A program made the position numbers and the translations under genes. From Epinephelus fuscoguttatus (lineage: Eukaryota > Chordata > Actinopteri > Perciformes > Serranidae), in contig NC_064773.1 of NCBI RefSeq assembly GCF_011397635.1, forward strand, positions 24,468,449 through 24,532,448: DNA of 64,000 nt, given 5' to 3'. Positions 40,338 through 52,301 of the stretch are shown here, in pieces. The number at the start of each line of letters is the position of its first letter. Within the stretch, counting starts at the first letter, position 1. Under the pieces are notes generated by a model that was given only the letters and a program-made list of their open reading frames with translations, was not told the origin of the DNA and did not search any database.

Positions 40338-43300
40338 GTTTTGTTTTGTTTTTCACATTCAAACCTGACGTCATATTTTATGACGTCACTACCCTAAACA
40401 TTTTTAAGATCTTTAACAAAATCCTCAGTTTTATTTAAGTGATTCATCAGAATAAATGAGATAGTATTTTTTTCTGGTGGGGATAGGTTGCCACAAGTGG
40501 ATCTGCTGCTAGCATAATGTGGCTTGTTTTTAGCATTGGAGCTAACTAGCCAGTGTAGATAGTGGGTAATAACTCCATCGCTTTGTGTTGTCATTACCAA
40601 CACCAGCCGGAATGAAACCATGGCTATCTAACTTGCCTACTGGAGGTTGATCTTTTGCCGCAAGCCCAGTCTTTGGGCCTGTGCTGGTAAGTCTGGTTCC
40701 CTGTGAAGCTAGCTTTATGCTTGCTGTACTGTCTCAGGTGCAAGGTTGTTTGCCAGAGATTGACGCAAGAGCATCGAGCATGAAGGCTCCAAAAGTTGTC
40801 GGGGTCGGGGCTCTGAATTTTTATAACTAGTAGCCCACTGTGTTTTTCAGTTGAAGTGGAAAGGTAGACAGACTGGGAAGTTTCGCCTGTGCACACACAG
40901 GGTCCAAAACTAACTTTTTCACTTACCAGCCAGGCTGGTAACTATGTAGGGAATAAACCCAAAGGAATTGAGACTTATATGTCTGGACAACTGTGAAACT
41001 CTACCAGGCAGCAGCACTAGAAATGTGTCCTAAAATTAGTTCTTATAGGAAGTCAGTGGTGCCGTTGTATAATTTGGCATGTCTTAGCTGCCTTTGCCAC
41101 TCATGAAAGAGGGTGTATATTTGGCTGGCTTTGCTCTCACTGCACTTAGCCAAAGTTTATAGCTGTTTTTAATGACCTATGAGTGAAACCCTGATTTATC
41201 TGATCTTTCTCTAGTGCTCTCACTCTCCTTCTCAAATTACCAGGCTGTAACACTTTTATTTTTGCTTCCTCTCTCCTCTGTTTCTGCTGGGCTTGTTTGC
41301 TTCTTGTCACACTACTCAGCAACACTGTGTGTACCCTTCATAAAATTGATTTGACAGACTAATTAAAATAAACAAAAACTCATCACATACTCCTCTGACT
41401 GAGTTGCAATCTACACCCGCCCCATGGCTACACTTTCTCTGTTGTTTTTATTGTTTTGTTTTTGAGCTTGGTTTTAGTTTTCACACAGACTCAATGTGTT
41501 TATGCACTGTGTATTCTGTAAATCACAGCACCACACAGCAATGCCGTGCGTGAGATCGCACCTCGCTAACAATCTTCATCCCTGCCACAGAGGCCAACTC
41601 AGGAAACGGACTGTTGGTACTTTACACCAGTCTGAGTTCTCTCTCGCCCCCAGGGTGCCAGATAGTGATCTCTTCATCACTCTCCGAACGGGATGTTCTA
41701 GCAGCTACATTGCTGTAGGGCTGCGTGATTGATTTGAGACCTCAATTTTCTCTTGATCTCACAAGTCTTGGGAAAAATATTTTCTAGATAGCAAATCTTT
41801 ATCTGCCTCCCAACACCTCAACATATGAGAATACCTATCTATAGTAGTAAAAACATGCAAATACATGTGGTTAAAAGTTGCACCTGAAGTCTGGGGGGTT
41901 CCCAGATCCCTGGTTGAGAAACACTAGTGTGGTGTACATGCATGAGCACACAGTTGTACAGTTAATGTGTGCTGGAGTGCCACTGAGTGAGTTCAGCTGT
42001 GCCCTCGCTGAGCTGTGCCAATATCAAACTAAACTATGATATTAAAAGTAATGAATTCTATTGAAATACACCCGTGTTCAAATGTTAATGCAATTTTCTA
42101 AATGTCAGAGAAATTTGTCTTTTGGCCAGCAGTTCTTGTATTGATTATATCAGACCTTTTGTGACATTTCAAAACAATTAGTTAACCTAAGATTATGGAG
42201 GTGTAGCTGTCCTCTGTGGTATTAAACAGTAATCACCTGTACTCTACCTGCTAGCTCCTGTGTATATGAATCTTTTAGTTTCTGCCATTACGCTCTGTGT
42301 TTCCTACACTTGTATATTGTTTTCAAATTAGGTTGACGCCAATATGTGAGCTGTCATACTTGTCTTTCTAATGGCAGTGAGCGCCGAGGGCTGTACTCTA
42401 CATGCCAAAATCAATTCTTACACTTAGTATATTGGAGCCCTAACACTTATCCTAAGGCAGTTAAAGAGTAGCTTTGCTCTGGTTTCTGGCACATGGCTCT
42501 TGGGTTTTAGTATTTGGTCTCTCTGATTTGGGTGCTCTGTTTTAATGCTGGTATTGGCAGTGCCAGAATCTGTGCTTCCTTGTTCCTGAGTGTACCACCC
42601 ACACATGTGCATCTATGACTCCCCGGTTGACATTCATTTCCTGCCTCGTCATCACAGCTTGCTATCACTGACCGTGTACAGCTCATTGAGTTACACATCT
42701 TTCCATCAAAAGGCTTTTTACAAAGCTCAGGTTCTTGGAACAGCGATGTAAATGGAAAGAAGGGAAAAAGACCAGAGAGTGCTCACTTTTCCTGGAACCT
42801 ACTTGTCCACATGTAGCCAGCATCATCCGAAATTTTAAACCCTTTGGTTTAGTTACTGTTGAATAAGCGAGTGGGCACCAATCTCAGTTGATTCGCTAGC
42901 CTAAAGTGTTGAGTTTACATGAGGATCAGCAGACAGTAGTGGACATTAACAGTGAACTGACTACGCAGCATGACGAGGAATGCAGCTCCATACTCAAGCA
43001 CTGCGTGCGAACAAAGGCCCAACATTGTGTTCAAAAAGTGCTGCCTCACAAAAGGACCCTCACAAAGCCTGAAATGAACCTCTACACACCCATCTGTCTG
43101 CGCGGCTTCCTATTAGTCAGGCCAAACCACCAACCCCTGGCAGACACAGGCACATTAGGGTTAGGAAATGGATACATCAGCCTTATAGGAGTATATTTAC
43201 ACATCCAACAAACAAAGAATAACATTGTCATTCATTTGGAGTTGTTTCTCCCATTTTCACTCTCCTTTATGCTGGACAAGGCAATATGGATAAGATCAAG

Positions 43301-43547
43301 TATCACAATATTTTAAACGACATACCTCAATACTGTAGACATTGGGGCTTTTACAAACTCTTTTCACAATGAGATTTTTGAGAACTTATCATTAGTAATG
43401 CGGATATAATACTAAGTGAGTAAAGGCAAATAATAGAACAGCTACAACATTCTGGGAAATTCTGAAAATTACATCATTTTATAATTATACAACCTTTAAA
43501 ACCAGGAAAAGACAACATTTATGATATTATGATATCCAGAATCTAAG

Positions 43548-44590
43548 GGCCCTGACACACCAAGCTAACGGTGAGCTGTAGGTTAATGTTAGGCTGCCGG
43601 TGAGTGTCTGTCACCCTAGTTTCCCGCATCATTGGCACTAGTCGGCCCTCGTTAGCTTGTTATTGGCCAATTCAGTATGTTGAATAAGGAGGCATTCACA
43701 CTGGCACTCTCTGGTCCGCTATATATGAATCCTGGTCCGCTTTCACGGATAGTTCAGTTTGCAGTGGTTTGAATGCTCATTCGAACTCCGGTGTGGACCA
43801 AACAAGCGAACCCTTGTCCGCTTGAAAACTGGGGGTCTCGATTCACTTGCAAGTGAACCCTGATACGGTTCACTTACAGTGGGAAATGCAAACAAACTAT
43901 CCAGCGAACCAAAGAGAGGAAGTGACATAGAGCGCAGTGCATTTTGGGTAGAAAAAAAAACAAAGCCAACAGCACTAACTGTTGAGAAGCAGAGGTAAAA
44001 ACAGAAACCCCAGGACTGCATAAATTTGGTGTTGCTCCATTGTTTTTGTGGTGACCAAGCCGGCTGAAAGGGATGGATTTCCGTTTTTGTTCCTGGCCAA
44101 TCTATTAGCCAGGGTTTCTTCTTCCTCATGCTTTTTTTCTTCCTGGTCAGTGGTAGTTTCGGGCAATACCGCCCCCAAATGAGCAGTTGTTGTAACTGCG
44201 TGACGTTGTCCAGGCGGTTCGGCCTGCTTTAAAAAGTGCAGTGTGAAAGTGACCCGAACCAAATGAAGGTGTGAAATTTTTCAACATCCCCCGCCCAATC
44301 GAACAGTCCCCCTAACTATCCTGGTGTGAATGTGCTGTGTTGTTGGGTGTGTTGTTAATGTGCTAACTTGCTAATTAGCATCTTGAATCCATCCTGTCAG
44401 TCCTCCAATTTCCCTTTTTGAATGACAAATGCGGAGTTCAGTTATTTCCTTAAACACAGGCACAAAACGTACGAGCCAGTTGGCTGTTGGACGTTGTATT
44501 TGCGGTGTGTTCAAATGAAACTTTGGGCTGTAACACAGGTGACGTGAGGTGACGCAACCATCAGCCTTTGTTGGCTTTGTGTGGCTAGGC
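43548..44590 (+). mobile_element. Harbinger-like element copy 2, inside family B
   Basis: The ends are GGGCCCTGACACACCAAGC and, reversed, AGGCCTAGCCACACAAAGC. The likely target site is TAA on the left and CAA on the right, compatible with an original 3-bp TWA duplication plus one change. Both flanking parts align with the reverse of the copy at 35.5-36.1 kb. Its centre is replaced by another element (43693-44332), and about 280 bp present in copy 1 is missing around that point. Confidence 0.6.
43693..44332. mobile_element. Innermost TIR element of the nest
   Basis: The element starts CATTCACACTGG and ends CCTGGTGTGAATG, giving 12-13 bp inverted ends with one difference. It is GC-richer than its surroundings and carries GGTCCGCT/GAACC-type motifs common in fish MITEs. 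A 128-codon open frame on the minus strand does not resemble a transposase and is probably fortuitous. Confidence 0.55.
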
Positions 44591-46484
44591 CTCAAGACGA
44601 TATCTAGTCTCATATCAAGTTATGAATAAGATATTGCTATATTGCCAAGCTCTACTTTTAGCTCTGTTTTGGTATCCACCAATTCATGAAGGAAGAATTG
44701 TGCTCTTTTTAGCTATTTTCACTAGCTAATTACTAGCTTTATCTGCTGCTGAACAAGTAGTTTTCAATGGGATTAGCAGAGCCTTTTTATTGAAAACCTG
44801 CCACACCTGGATCAGTGCTAAATAGAGCATAGACAGTGAACCAAAACAAAAACCTTAAAGAGGTTAAAATGACCCACAGACCTCAGAGGCTGATGATAAT
44901 TATCTGTGGGATCATCACTACGAGTCACAGCTTTCGCATTACACACAGTCATTTGATCTGTTCTTGATATAAAAAATATCAGTAAGAGCAGCTTTAAACA
45001 ATGCATTTCCTCACACTGCACATTTTAGTTTTTCTTGCCAGCATTCACTGATCTGAGCTTTTGTCAAGAGGATTTACAAAAAAAATAAAAAACCCAAACC
45101 CAAATCCAACCTAATAACTGATGAAGTATTGCTTCACACTCCTAATTAAACATAGATCATTGACCCCATAATGGGTTTATTCAGAAATAGACCAGCATCA
45201 CCCCCGTCTGTGTGCCTTTGATGTAATTATACCTTCCCCAGAGGGACAGAGGGCTATTTTTGGCATTTCGAGAGAAGGCAAGAAAGAAACACAAACATCA
45301 AATTCAAGAAATGAACCACTTAATTTCTGAGACTTGCAGCTGTTAAATCTTAAAATCTGTAATTTTGCTTTCAAGAGTATTTCATGAAGCGTAATAACTG
45401 ACATTGACAATCCATTTGTTGTTCAGGTCAGTGAAAGGATTTGACTCATCAGAGCTGGAGTGATTTAAAAGTGACCAATATGATGACAAGCATGTATTAA
45501 TGGAGATGGCTGACTGCATGTGTAAACAGATGAGTGGATGGATCTGGATACATACAGTAGATACAGCTTGCTGATTAATTCATGTAAAAGCCTCTGCATG
45601 GCTGATCCTCTGTTGGATTAAACATGATCATCTATGCCATAATTTGTTTTCCCTCGGATTGAGAGCCATATAGAGTTGGAAACAATAGCTTTCTAAACAG
45701 TGTGATCAATAGTTACGCTGATCACTTTGCTGCCAGTGTCTCTAAATGCAATCACTCGGCCTTGGGGCTCCAAACTGTGTCCTAGTTTGGTCTACAGAGG
45801 CAACAGTACTCTGTTACACAACTGAAAGGTGCTGTGTGTGTATGTGAGAGAGGGCGATACACTGTAGGTATATTAGACCAGCACAATATAATAATTGGTA
45901 GGGATTTTAATTGTTTAATGTTCAAGTAGTCTACAATTAATCAGCAATATTTCACAGTGCACATTACACGTTTTGAAACCCGATGAAAGCTGTAACTCGT
46001 CCTTGAATGACATGCGAAGCCTGCAGTCTTGGCACTCTTCCTCCACTCAGAGGCAGATAAAAAGGGAAAGGCATGTGAACAAGAAGCACAAAGTTACAGA
46101 AAGTCGAGTGTGTTGGCCCCCCCACACACACACACCTCTTCTCTGTTAAGAAGCAGGTAGGATTTAATCTGTCACTAAACCCCATCATTCATTGCCTGTT
46201 CTCCTCTGGTATCAGTGTCCCTGGCTTTCACAGTGACCACCAGACCATATCAGAAGGACAAGGATTGTTCTAGTGGGCAGCGCTCAGTGTCGATGGCCCT
46301 GCATACTTTCCATAGTTTTATAGGAGAGCTGCGATTATTCAGGGCTGTAGCAGTCGGTTAGCCCATCTGAAGGGAAGTTGGGTTAATGGGAAATACTAGT
46401 TTTCTGTGTATCATGTATATTTTGTTGCATTTAGAGCACTCAGTGGTGAGCAAGATTTAAAAAAAGGTTAACCACAGTGGTGTC

Positions 46485-46700
46485 ATGGCTGGACTGGAAA
46501 TATGTCAGCAAGCATTTGATGGATTTCAATGAAATTTTGCACATACATTCATGTTCCCTCCCACACAATGTGTCCCTCCAACTTTGGTGATCCCATGACT
46601 TTTAAATCACCGCAGCAATGAGGTTCACATTTTTGTTCTCTAATGAAATATCTCAACAATTTAGTACAGCCATTAATGTTCCTGTCAGGATCAGTGTTCG
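46485..46700 (+). repeat. Probable dispersed repeat
   Basis: The stretch with GATGGATTTCAATGAAATTT, TGCACATACATTCATGTTCC and CTTTGGTGATCCCATGACTT corresponds to a repeat I know as very abundant in perch-like fishes. Only one copy is here, so edges are uncertain. Confidence 0.45.
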
Positions 46701-47274
46701 GGGTTGGGGGTTATATTTGTCTGTAAGGCGGTAATTTAAAACGTTATAGTTCCTATATTAAGTAAATACATTAGTTACTAATCAAACAGTTATGTCATTA
46801 TTTGCGTGACATAAGTTCCTTAGTTATCTGCACAATGAGTTAACAGCAATGCAGTGTAGTGCGCCCATGGAGGGGCTCTTCAGCCTCAGCGGTCTTACAC
46901 TGACTCCAAGGAGGAACAGGTTGTCTGACAAATGATTTGAGAGACTCCTCCTCATGAAGTATAACCACTGCTTCAGTAATAAACCTGTCAAAAAAGCTGG
47001 ACGAGTCTGCTATAAAGGCATGGTTTGGTGAGCAGCGGCTTGAGTGAGTTTGAGTGTGTCTGGCCAGTTAAATGCAGTTTATATGCCATTTAGACATGTT
47101 TTTGTCCTGCCTGTAATTGTGTAATGGTGTCAGGATGGCTTGTCTCTTATATTGTTTTAATTAAGGGCTTTTGATGTAATGTAATGAGGCAATTAATATT
47201 TGTATGAGGAGGTGTAAGAAAGGCTATTCTCTTTTTATGTTATTTAATGTACTGAATGCAACTGCTGCAGAATC

Positions 47275-47520
47275 AGGACTGGGTGATTTGGAGAAAACCA
47301 AATTTAACAATATATTTGACCAAATACCTCTATCAATATTGTGACAGTAGGGTTGACAACCTGTAGGGTTGATTACTGGTGCTTTCAGGAATATTTACAC
47401 AATGACATTTTGAATAAATAATGATGGGTAATGTGGATATAGTGACTAAGTGAGTTAAGGCAAATAACAGGGCTGCTAGAAGAGTCTGGTAAGTTCAGAA
47501 AATTACATCACTTCATCTAA
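47275..47520 (+). repeat. Truncated copy of hAT-like MITE family B
   Basis: The segment begins GGACTGGGTGATTTGGAG, retaining a left end of the family, and follows the 5.0 and 43.3 kb copies through TTTGACCAAATACCTC, GGTTGATTACTGGTGCTTTC and TCTGGTAAGTTCAGAAAATT. It loses similarity after about 47520, so the right half is missing. Confidence 0.6.
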
Positions 47521-47786
47521 GACGATTCCCCAGACCTTTGCAGAATTTATAATTGTAACACAACAAATTTTGCAGCTTTGCTTGTTGAGCATGGCCACCA
47601 GTTTGTCAGGCAGCAGGTACTTGTGCTGTTGAATCCTCATGTGTGTATCTGAATGCTCTCTCACAGTGTATATGCTCACACTGTGTTTAGGGTTCATAGT
47701 GAAAGCGCTGTGGATGAGTTCCTCTGGTGCTGCGGCTGGTGACGTGGCTGCTCTGAGTATAGTGAAGCCTCTGGCAATATATATGC

Positions 47787-47787
<1 letters not shown>

Positions 47788-47858
<71 letters not shown>
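47788..47858. repeat. Long TG microsatellite
   Basis: About 35 TG units without obvious interruption; a shorter TG run follows at about 47921-47939. Open frames here coding for His/Thr or Cys/Val runs are artefacts. Confidence 0.95.
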
Positions 47859-47860
<2 letters not shown>

Positions 47861-49527
47861 CACGTGTTAGGCCACTGGTAATTGCGTGTGGGCTCAGCAA
47901 CTACCAAGTGTATGCATTGTAATGTGTGTGTGTGTGTGTGAGACTCATGACTGCGGGTGCGTGTGTATGTGTGCCATTATTTACAGTCTGAGCACTTGTC
48001 TGTGTATATAAATCATCAGGGCCCATTCTTACATCACAGCGCCCCTCAGGGCAGGATGCTGCGCTTTGACACGCACTCTCACACATACCACCTCACGCTA
48101 GCTGCTTCCTCCTTCCTTTTCTTCCTTCTATTGGTCAGGGTGGTCGGGAAGTCTTTGCTATTGGATGAGTGGAGGGTAATTGAATCACGACTGGAGGAGC
48201 CACCTTCCCTTTGAGGAGCTTCTTGTACTCACGCTCTGGTGCCCTACCTTTTGTTTCCTGTCCCTCTTTCAGTTTTTCCACTGTGCATGCAGACTTGCTA
48301 GCAGCCTGTTGTGTCTCATGTGTTGCATATGTCCAACAGATAATTGGATGTATGTGTAGTCCAGTGGTGGAACATGGTGGAACATACTGCTATATTGACC
48401 CCAGTATGGAAATAGTATGTCAAGGTCATAACAGCTGCCTCACATCCCCCATCTGTACTGGTGAGTGTTACACAGAGGCGTACACTGAAGGGCATACATT
48501 AGCATCATGCACTTGTGAAGATGTGTTCATCTCTTAGTCAGGGTTCCTTGTTTCTTTTCTGTGTGGCTCTCTGCTTTTACTTGCCTGTCTATCCCTTCGT
48601 CTGCGTGGCTGCCAGAGCTTAACAACCACACAGTCGTCTCACTAACAGCCAGGCCTTGCTGCCAGAGTTGTACACTTGTTTGTGTGTCTGTCCAGCAAAG
48701 TGTCGCCCTGGTCTTTCCTGTGGTTTGACTTGAAGACATAGTCTCTGCCATTTGGCTCTTGGAAGCAATTGTTTCCACACAAAATCTGAAATCTTAACAC
48801 ATTGTTTCTTAATGCTGGTAATGCAGAGGAAGAGTTTTTCTTGCTGCTGTTGCTTCCAGTTTCAGTCTGATAGAGCAGCTTCTCATTATCATAAGGTGGC
48901 ACTACTGTTGGCATGTGTTTGAGATGTCTTAGTAACTTGAACTGTGACTCAGAAAGTGCTAGTGACACGCAAAATTAGGCATTAGTCAGACAAAAGGTGA
49001 ACGCAGGGGTGATAAACATGCACATTGCCCCCTTGCTGGCCAGTTTGATTTAATGGACTGTGAGAAAAACTGTCGACAGCTGTTAAATGATAACCTACTG
49101 CACAACAGCAGAGCTATATGGAGCTGAAATGGTAGTCTGGTTCTGTCTGTCCTGTATACAGTAGAGAAATGGATTAAAATAATAAAGTAAAAATAGAACT
49201 TATGCATTTTCTGGTAGCCCAGTAGGAGGGATGGGGCGATAGACATGTTTATTGCGTATCCCAGAAAAGGAAAAAACACACAAGAAGTTGATAGTGGTAA
49301 TTTTTTCATTGTAGGGATAATCGTGAACATCAAGCTGGTCTCACTGAAAAAAACGTCCACGTAGGTGAACTTGGAAACTTTGGACCCAAACCTCTGTTTA
49401 TTTTTAAGGCAGCGCCCTCTGGTGGCTGTAGTTTTTATTGCAGGAGCAAATGAGGAGTGTAGATGATGTAGTACACAATGCACACAGTCTATGTAAAGTT
49501 GTGTAAAGCATGTATGTATAAAGAGAA

Positions 49528-49960
49528 CTGGAAACAGCGCAGGAGGCAGGACCCTGTTCATTCCTATGGAAGTTGCTCAGTAGTACATGAAGCCAAAAAA
49601 GTTAAACTGCAGTGTATGAAATTACCCTGATGATCGGCTTCTGCACTGTGTGGCCATAGAGCAAGCGCAACGGAGTCTTCTGCCGTCTGAGCCAGCTACT
49701 TCCAGTTTAGCACTCTGCTAACTTGAATAGGAATAAAATTATTTGATCATGTAACTCCTCTAGGCTTTCTAGATGGATCCGAATGGATCGATGATGCGAA
49801 TAAATCAAATCATGATGGTGAAACGAGTGATTTCAGCATGTAAGTGAATGGGGAAAAAGACTTTTTGGGCCACAGGGCATTTTTGTTAGGGTGTAATACC
49901 ACTTCTTGGCCACTCTCAAAATTGGCTTCGAAGCACGGTACACTTCCTGAGGGCTTGGTA
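49528..49960 (+). repeat. Dispersed repeat family C, forward copy 1
   Basis: The order of blocks CCTGTTCATTCCTATGGAAG, CATGAAGCCAAAAAAGTT, GAGCCAGCTACTTCCAGTTT, GGCCACTCTCAAAATTGGCT is repeated with divergence at 58.3-58.8 kb. Non-coding. Confidence 0.6.
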
Positions 49961-52282
49961 TAAAGATTGAAGAAGTCTGGGCCAAAGCGTGGGCTGGAGG
50001 GGTAGTGGATGGGTCGGGCAAGCACAGGACTTTCACCTAGGAGACTGGGGATTGTGGCCTCAAATCAGCACTGACTTCTTTTAATCATGACGTAGCGTAG
50101 TATGCCAGTATGTGTAGCATATTACACTAGTGACATATGTGGAGTCATGCATGTAGCATCTGTCACGTGACATATGTGACCTTGTGTTAGTAACAAGAGT
50201 AGTTATTTAAAGCAAAACTATGATGATTTTTGTAAACTTCACAACTCAGTTTTATAGCGTAGCAGTAATGTAACAAGACGTTGATATATGCTGTTTTGGG
50301 GATGGATATATATGTGATTTTGGAAGTCAGTGGAAATCGAACTATTCTGTCTTTTTGGTATGAGATAGCATTGTGAATATTGTGTCCAGCAGCACCCAAA
50401 GGGACTGCTGGGCAACCAACAATAAAAGAGACTTAAAAACAGGCTGCATACACACCAACCTCTTCATTAAGAGTTGGCATATTGAAAGATATGCTGCTAT
50501 TTCAAATAGTTGACAAGCCTGGCTTATGAATTACCATTGTTATTGTTTTTCAGTAAAATGGATGTTCACTACAAAAGATGTGTCCTATTGTGATGTAATA
50601 GAAATGTTTGTTTCTTAACAAAATGTAAGATAAATGTATCCCAATATGTTTTAGTGTCATTTCAAGAGTGTGATTATTAGAATAATCATAAACTGCAATT
50701 ATTTTGGCTGAGATAATGATGGCATGAAATGTTAATATTGTCCCAAGTCCTCATGACTGTGGCCATTTTTCTAAACCATAACACAGTGCTCAGTTGTCAT
50801 CACAAACGCAGGATTGTTCAGGAAAATAGAGCTGTATCTAAACTGAACACAGTGAAACACCAAAAGCATTAATTTTTTATGGACTGCAGGTGCCACAATG
50901 CTCGCAGATGCTCTCACTGTGCTTGTTTCATGAATATCACAGGTATTAATGAAATGAAAACCACTTCAACCCGCTACTCTTTCCTTTGGTGACAAACTGA
51001 AGAGCTTGAAACTGGTGCTCCTACAACCTGCATTTCTAGGTTTAAAAACAAGATATCAAAAGCTGCTGCTCATGTGTCTAACTGAAGACAGCAGTCATAC
51101 CGAGGCTGCATGGCCTTGGGCGTGACGGACTGTCCTGTACTCGACAGTAATGGATTGTCCGCCCATGTGCCAATCAACAGCAGCATGCTCTGTCAAGACC
51201 AGGAAACCTTTCAGCTCTGTTGTGGTGAGCTGCGCCAGATAACAATGTTATCTAGATGTAGGAAACCTGCATTTTGACTCTGCTGTGAAAGGGTGGTGAT
51301 CAAAATGCAGAAAAAGTAAAATAGAAAACAATTTTTTTCCTAGTTGCCACCAGTCTGAGGCAGAATGCAGCACAGGCTGTACTTTTTTCATGCTCGGACA
51401 TCGACGCTGTGTGAGTTGAATCAGAGGGCACTGTATCCAAGGTTGGCTGAGATTGTGTTTGATCTAGCTTCAATTAGGGAGGCAGGGAAGAGAAGGGGAG
51501 ACTGTATGTGTGGAGTGGTAGTAGGAAGACTGTAGAAGAAAAACATGGGCACCTCTCTGTCTGCTACAGTCTATTTTTATTTTCCTTGTACACAAGCATA
51601 ATAGTAATCCAGAAATAGCATTTGAAAGCACAGAGAAACATGTCCTCAGTCCACTACTCTTTGATGTACCATCCAACGGCTTCCTAAAAACATGCACATA
51701 ATAAACTGCAGTCTACTCTACAGTCTGTCAAGTTGTATAAGGGACGAGTGTTGTGGCAGTGAGAATGAAGGAAAGGAGTAAAATGACTGAAATAAAAGGA
51801 GAAGAAAGCACAAACAAGTGCATGTCCTCCACAGAGTGCTGTGCGTGGGAGGAAACAAGACATCCGTTGCTTTGTCCAGTCGCCTCTCATATAGGCCTTA
51901 AAGACAGCTGAACAGAATGACTTGTGCTGCTTTAAGAGCTAAGGCCAAATGCACAGGTAATGAGAGCTGTCACAACAATGTGCTGTTCCATCAAGGTGTG
52001 AGTGCTCTGTGCAGTCAATGGATTCTTTGTACTACCCTTCTGATAATGGAGTGACACATCGCTATTTATTCATGCCCCCAGGAGTAAACACTTTGTGGTG
52101 ACTGCCAACAAGCGTCTGTATGTGAGTGAGTGTGTGTGTGTTTGTTTGTATTAGTGAGTGCATGTACGTGTGAATCAGAGTTTCATTCCAGCTTTATATT
52201 GATCGTATAAAACAAAATGCATGCCATGTTTCTGTAAGAGGGATGCCATGCCATTAGTACCTTATGAAAGAAGCCAGTGAGT

Positions 52283-52301
52283 TGCATTATGGGAAATGTA
52301 G
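52283..52301 (-). promoter_or_regulatory. ZNF143/SBS-type motif within ahcyl2 intron
   Basis: Read on the minus strand the site is CTACATTTCCCATAATGCA, a near-complete match to the long ZNF143/Staf binding motif (ACTACAATTCCCATNATGC type) and better than the two near the promoter. It could mark an internal promoter, a loop anchor, or be the end of an old repeat that carries this motif. Confidence 0.4.

Larger units (their letters stand above)
43271..44654 (+). mobile_element. hAT-like MITE family B, host of two nested insertions
   Basis: The left end (GCTGGACAAGGCAATAT) and the right end (CTATATTGCCAAGCTCT) form imperfect inverted repeats of the AGGGCTGGGCAATAT type. The left 277 bp parallel the copies at about 5.0-5.3 kb and 47.3-47.5 kb. 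The sequence then breaks off at AATCTAAG (43547) and resumes at GACGATATCTAGTCTCATAT (44596), where it continues as the family would. Everything between is inserted material. Confidence 0.65.

Noticed and set aside
43743-44262. Open frames of 95-128 codons on the minus strand
   Set aside because: They lie inside the innermost TIR element and show no transposase motif such as a DDE/RW block; probably fortuitous.
47503-47907. His/Thr- and Cys/Val-repeat open frames
   Set aside because: They are translations of the TG/CA microsatellite and have no other protein-like content.
48986-49561. A 191-codon frame on the minus strand, one of the longest in the intron
   Set aside because: It runs into dispersed repeat family C, has low-complexity hydrophobic composition and no match to a known family or credible promoter.
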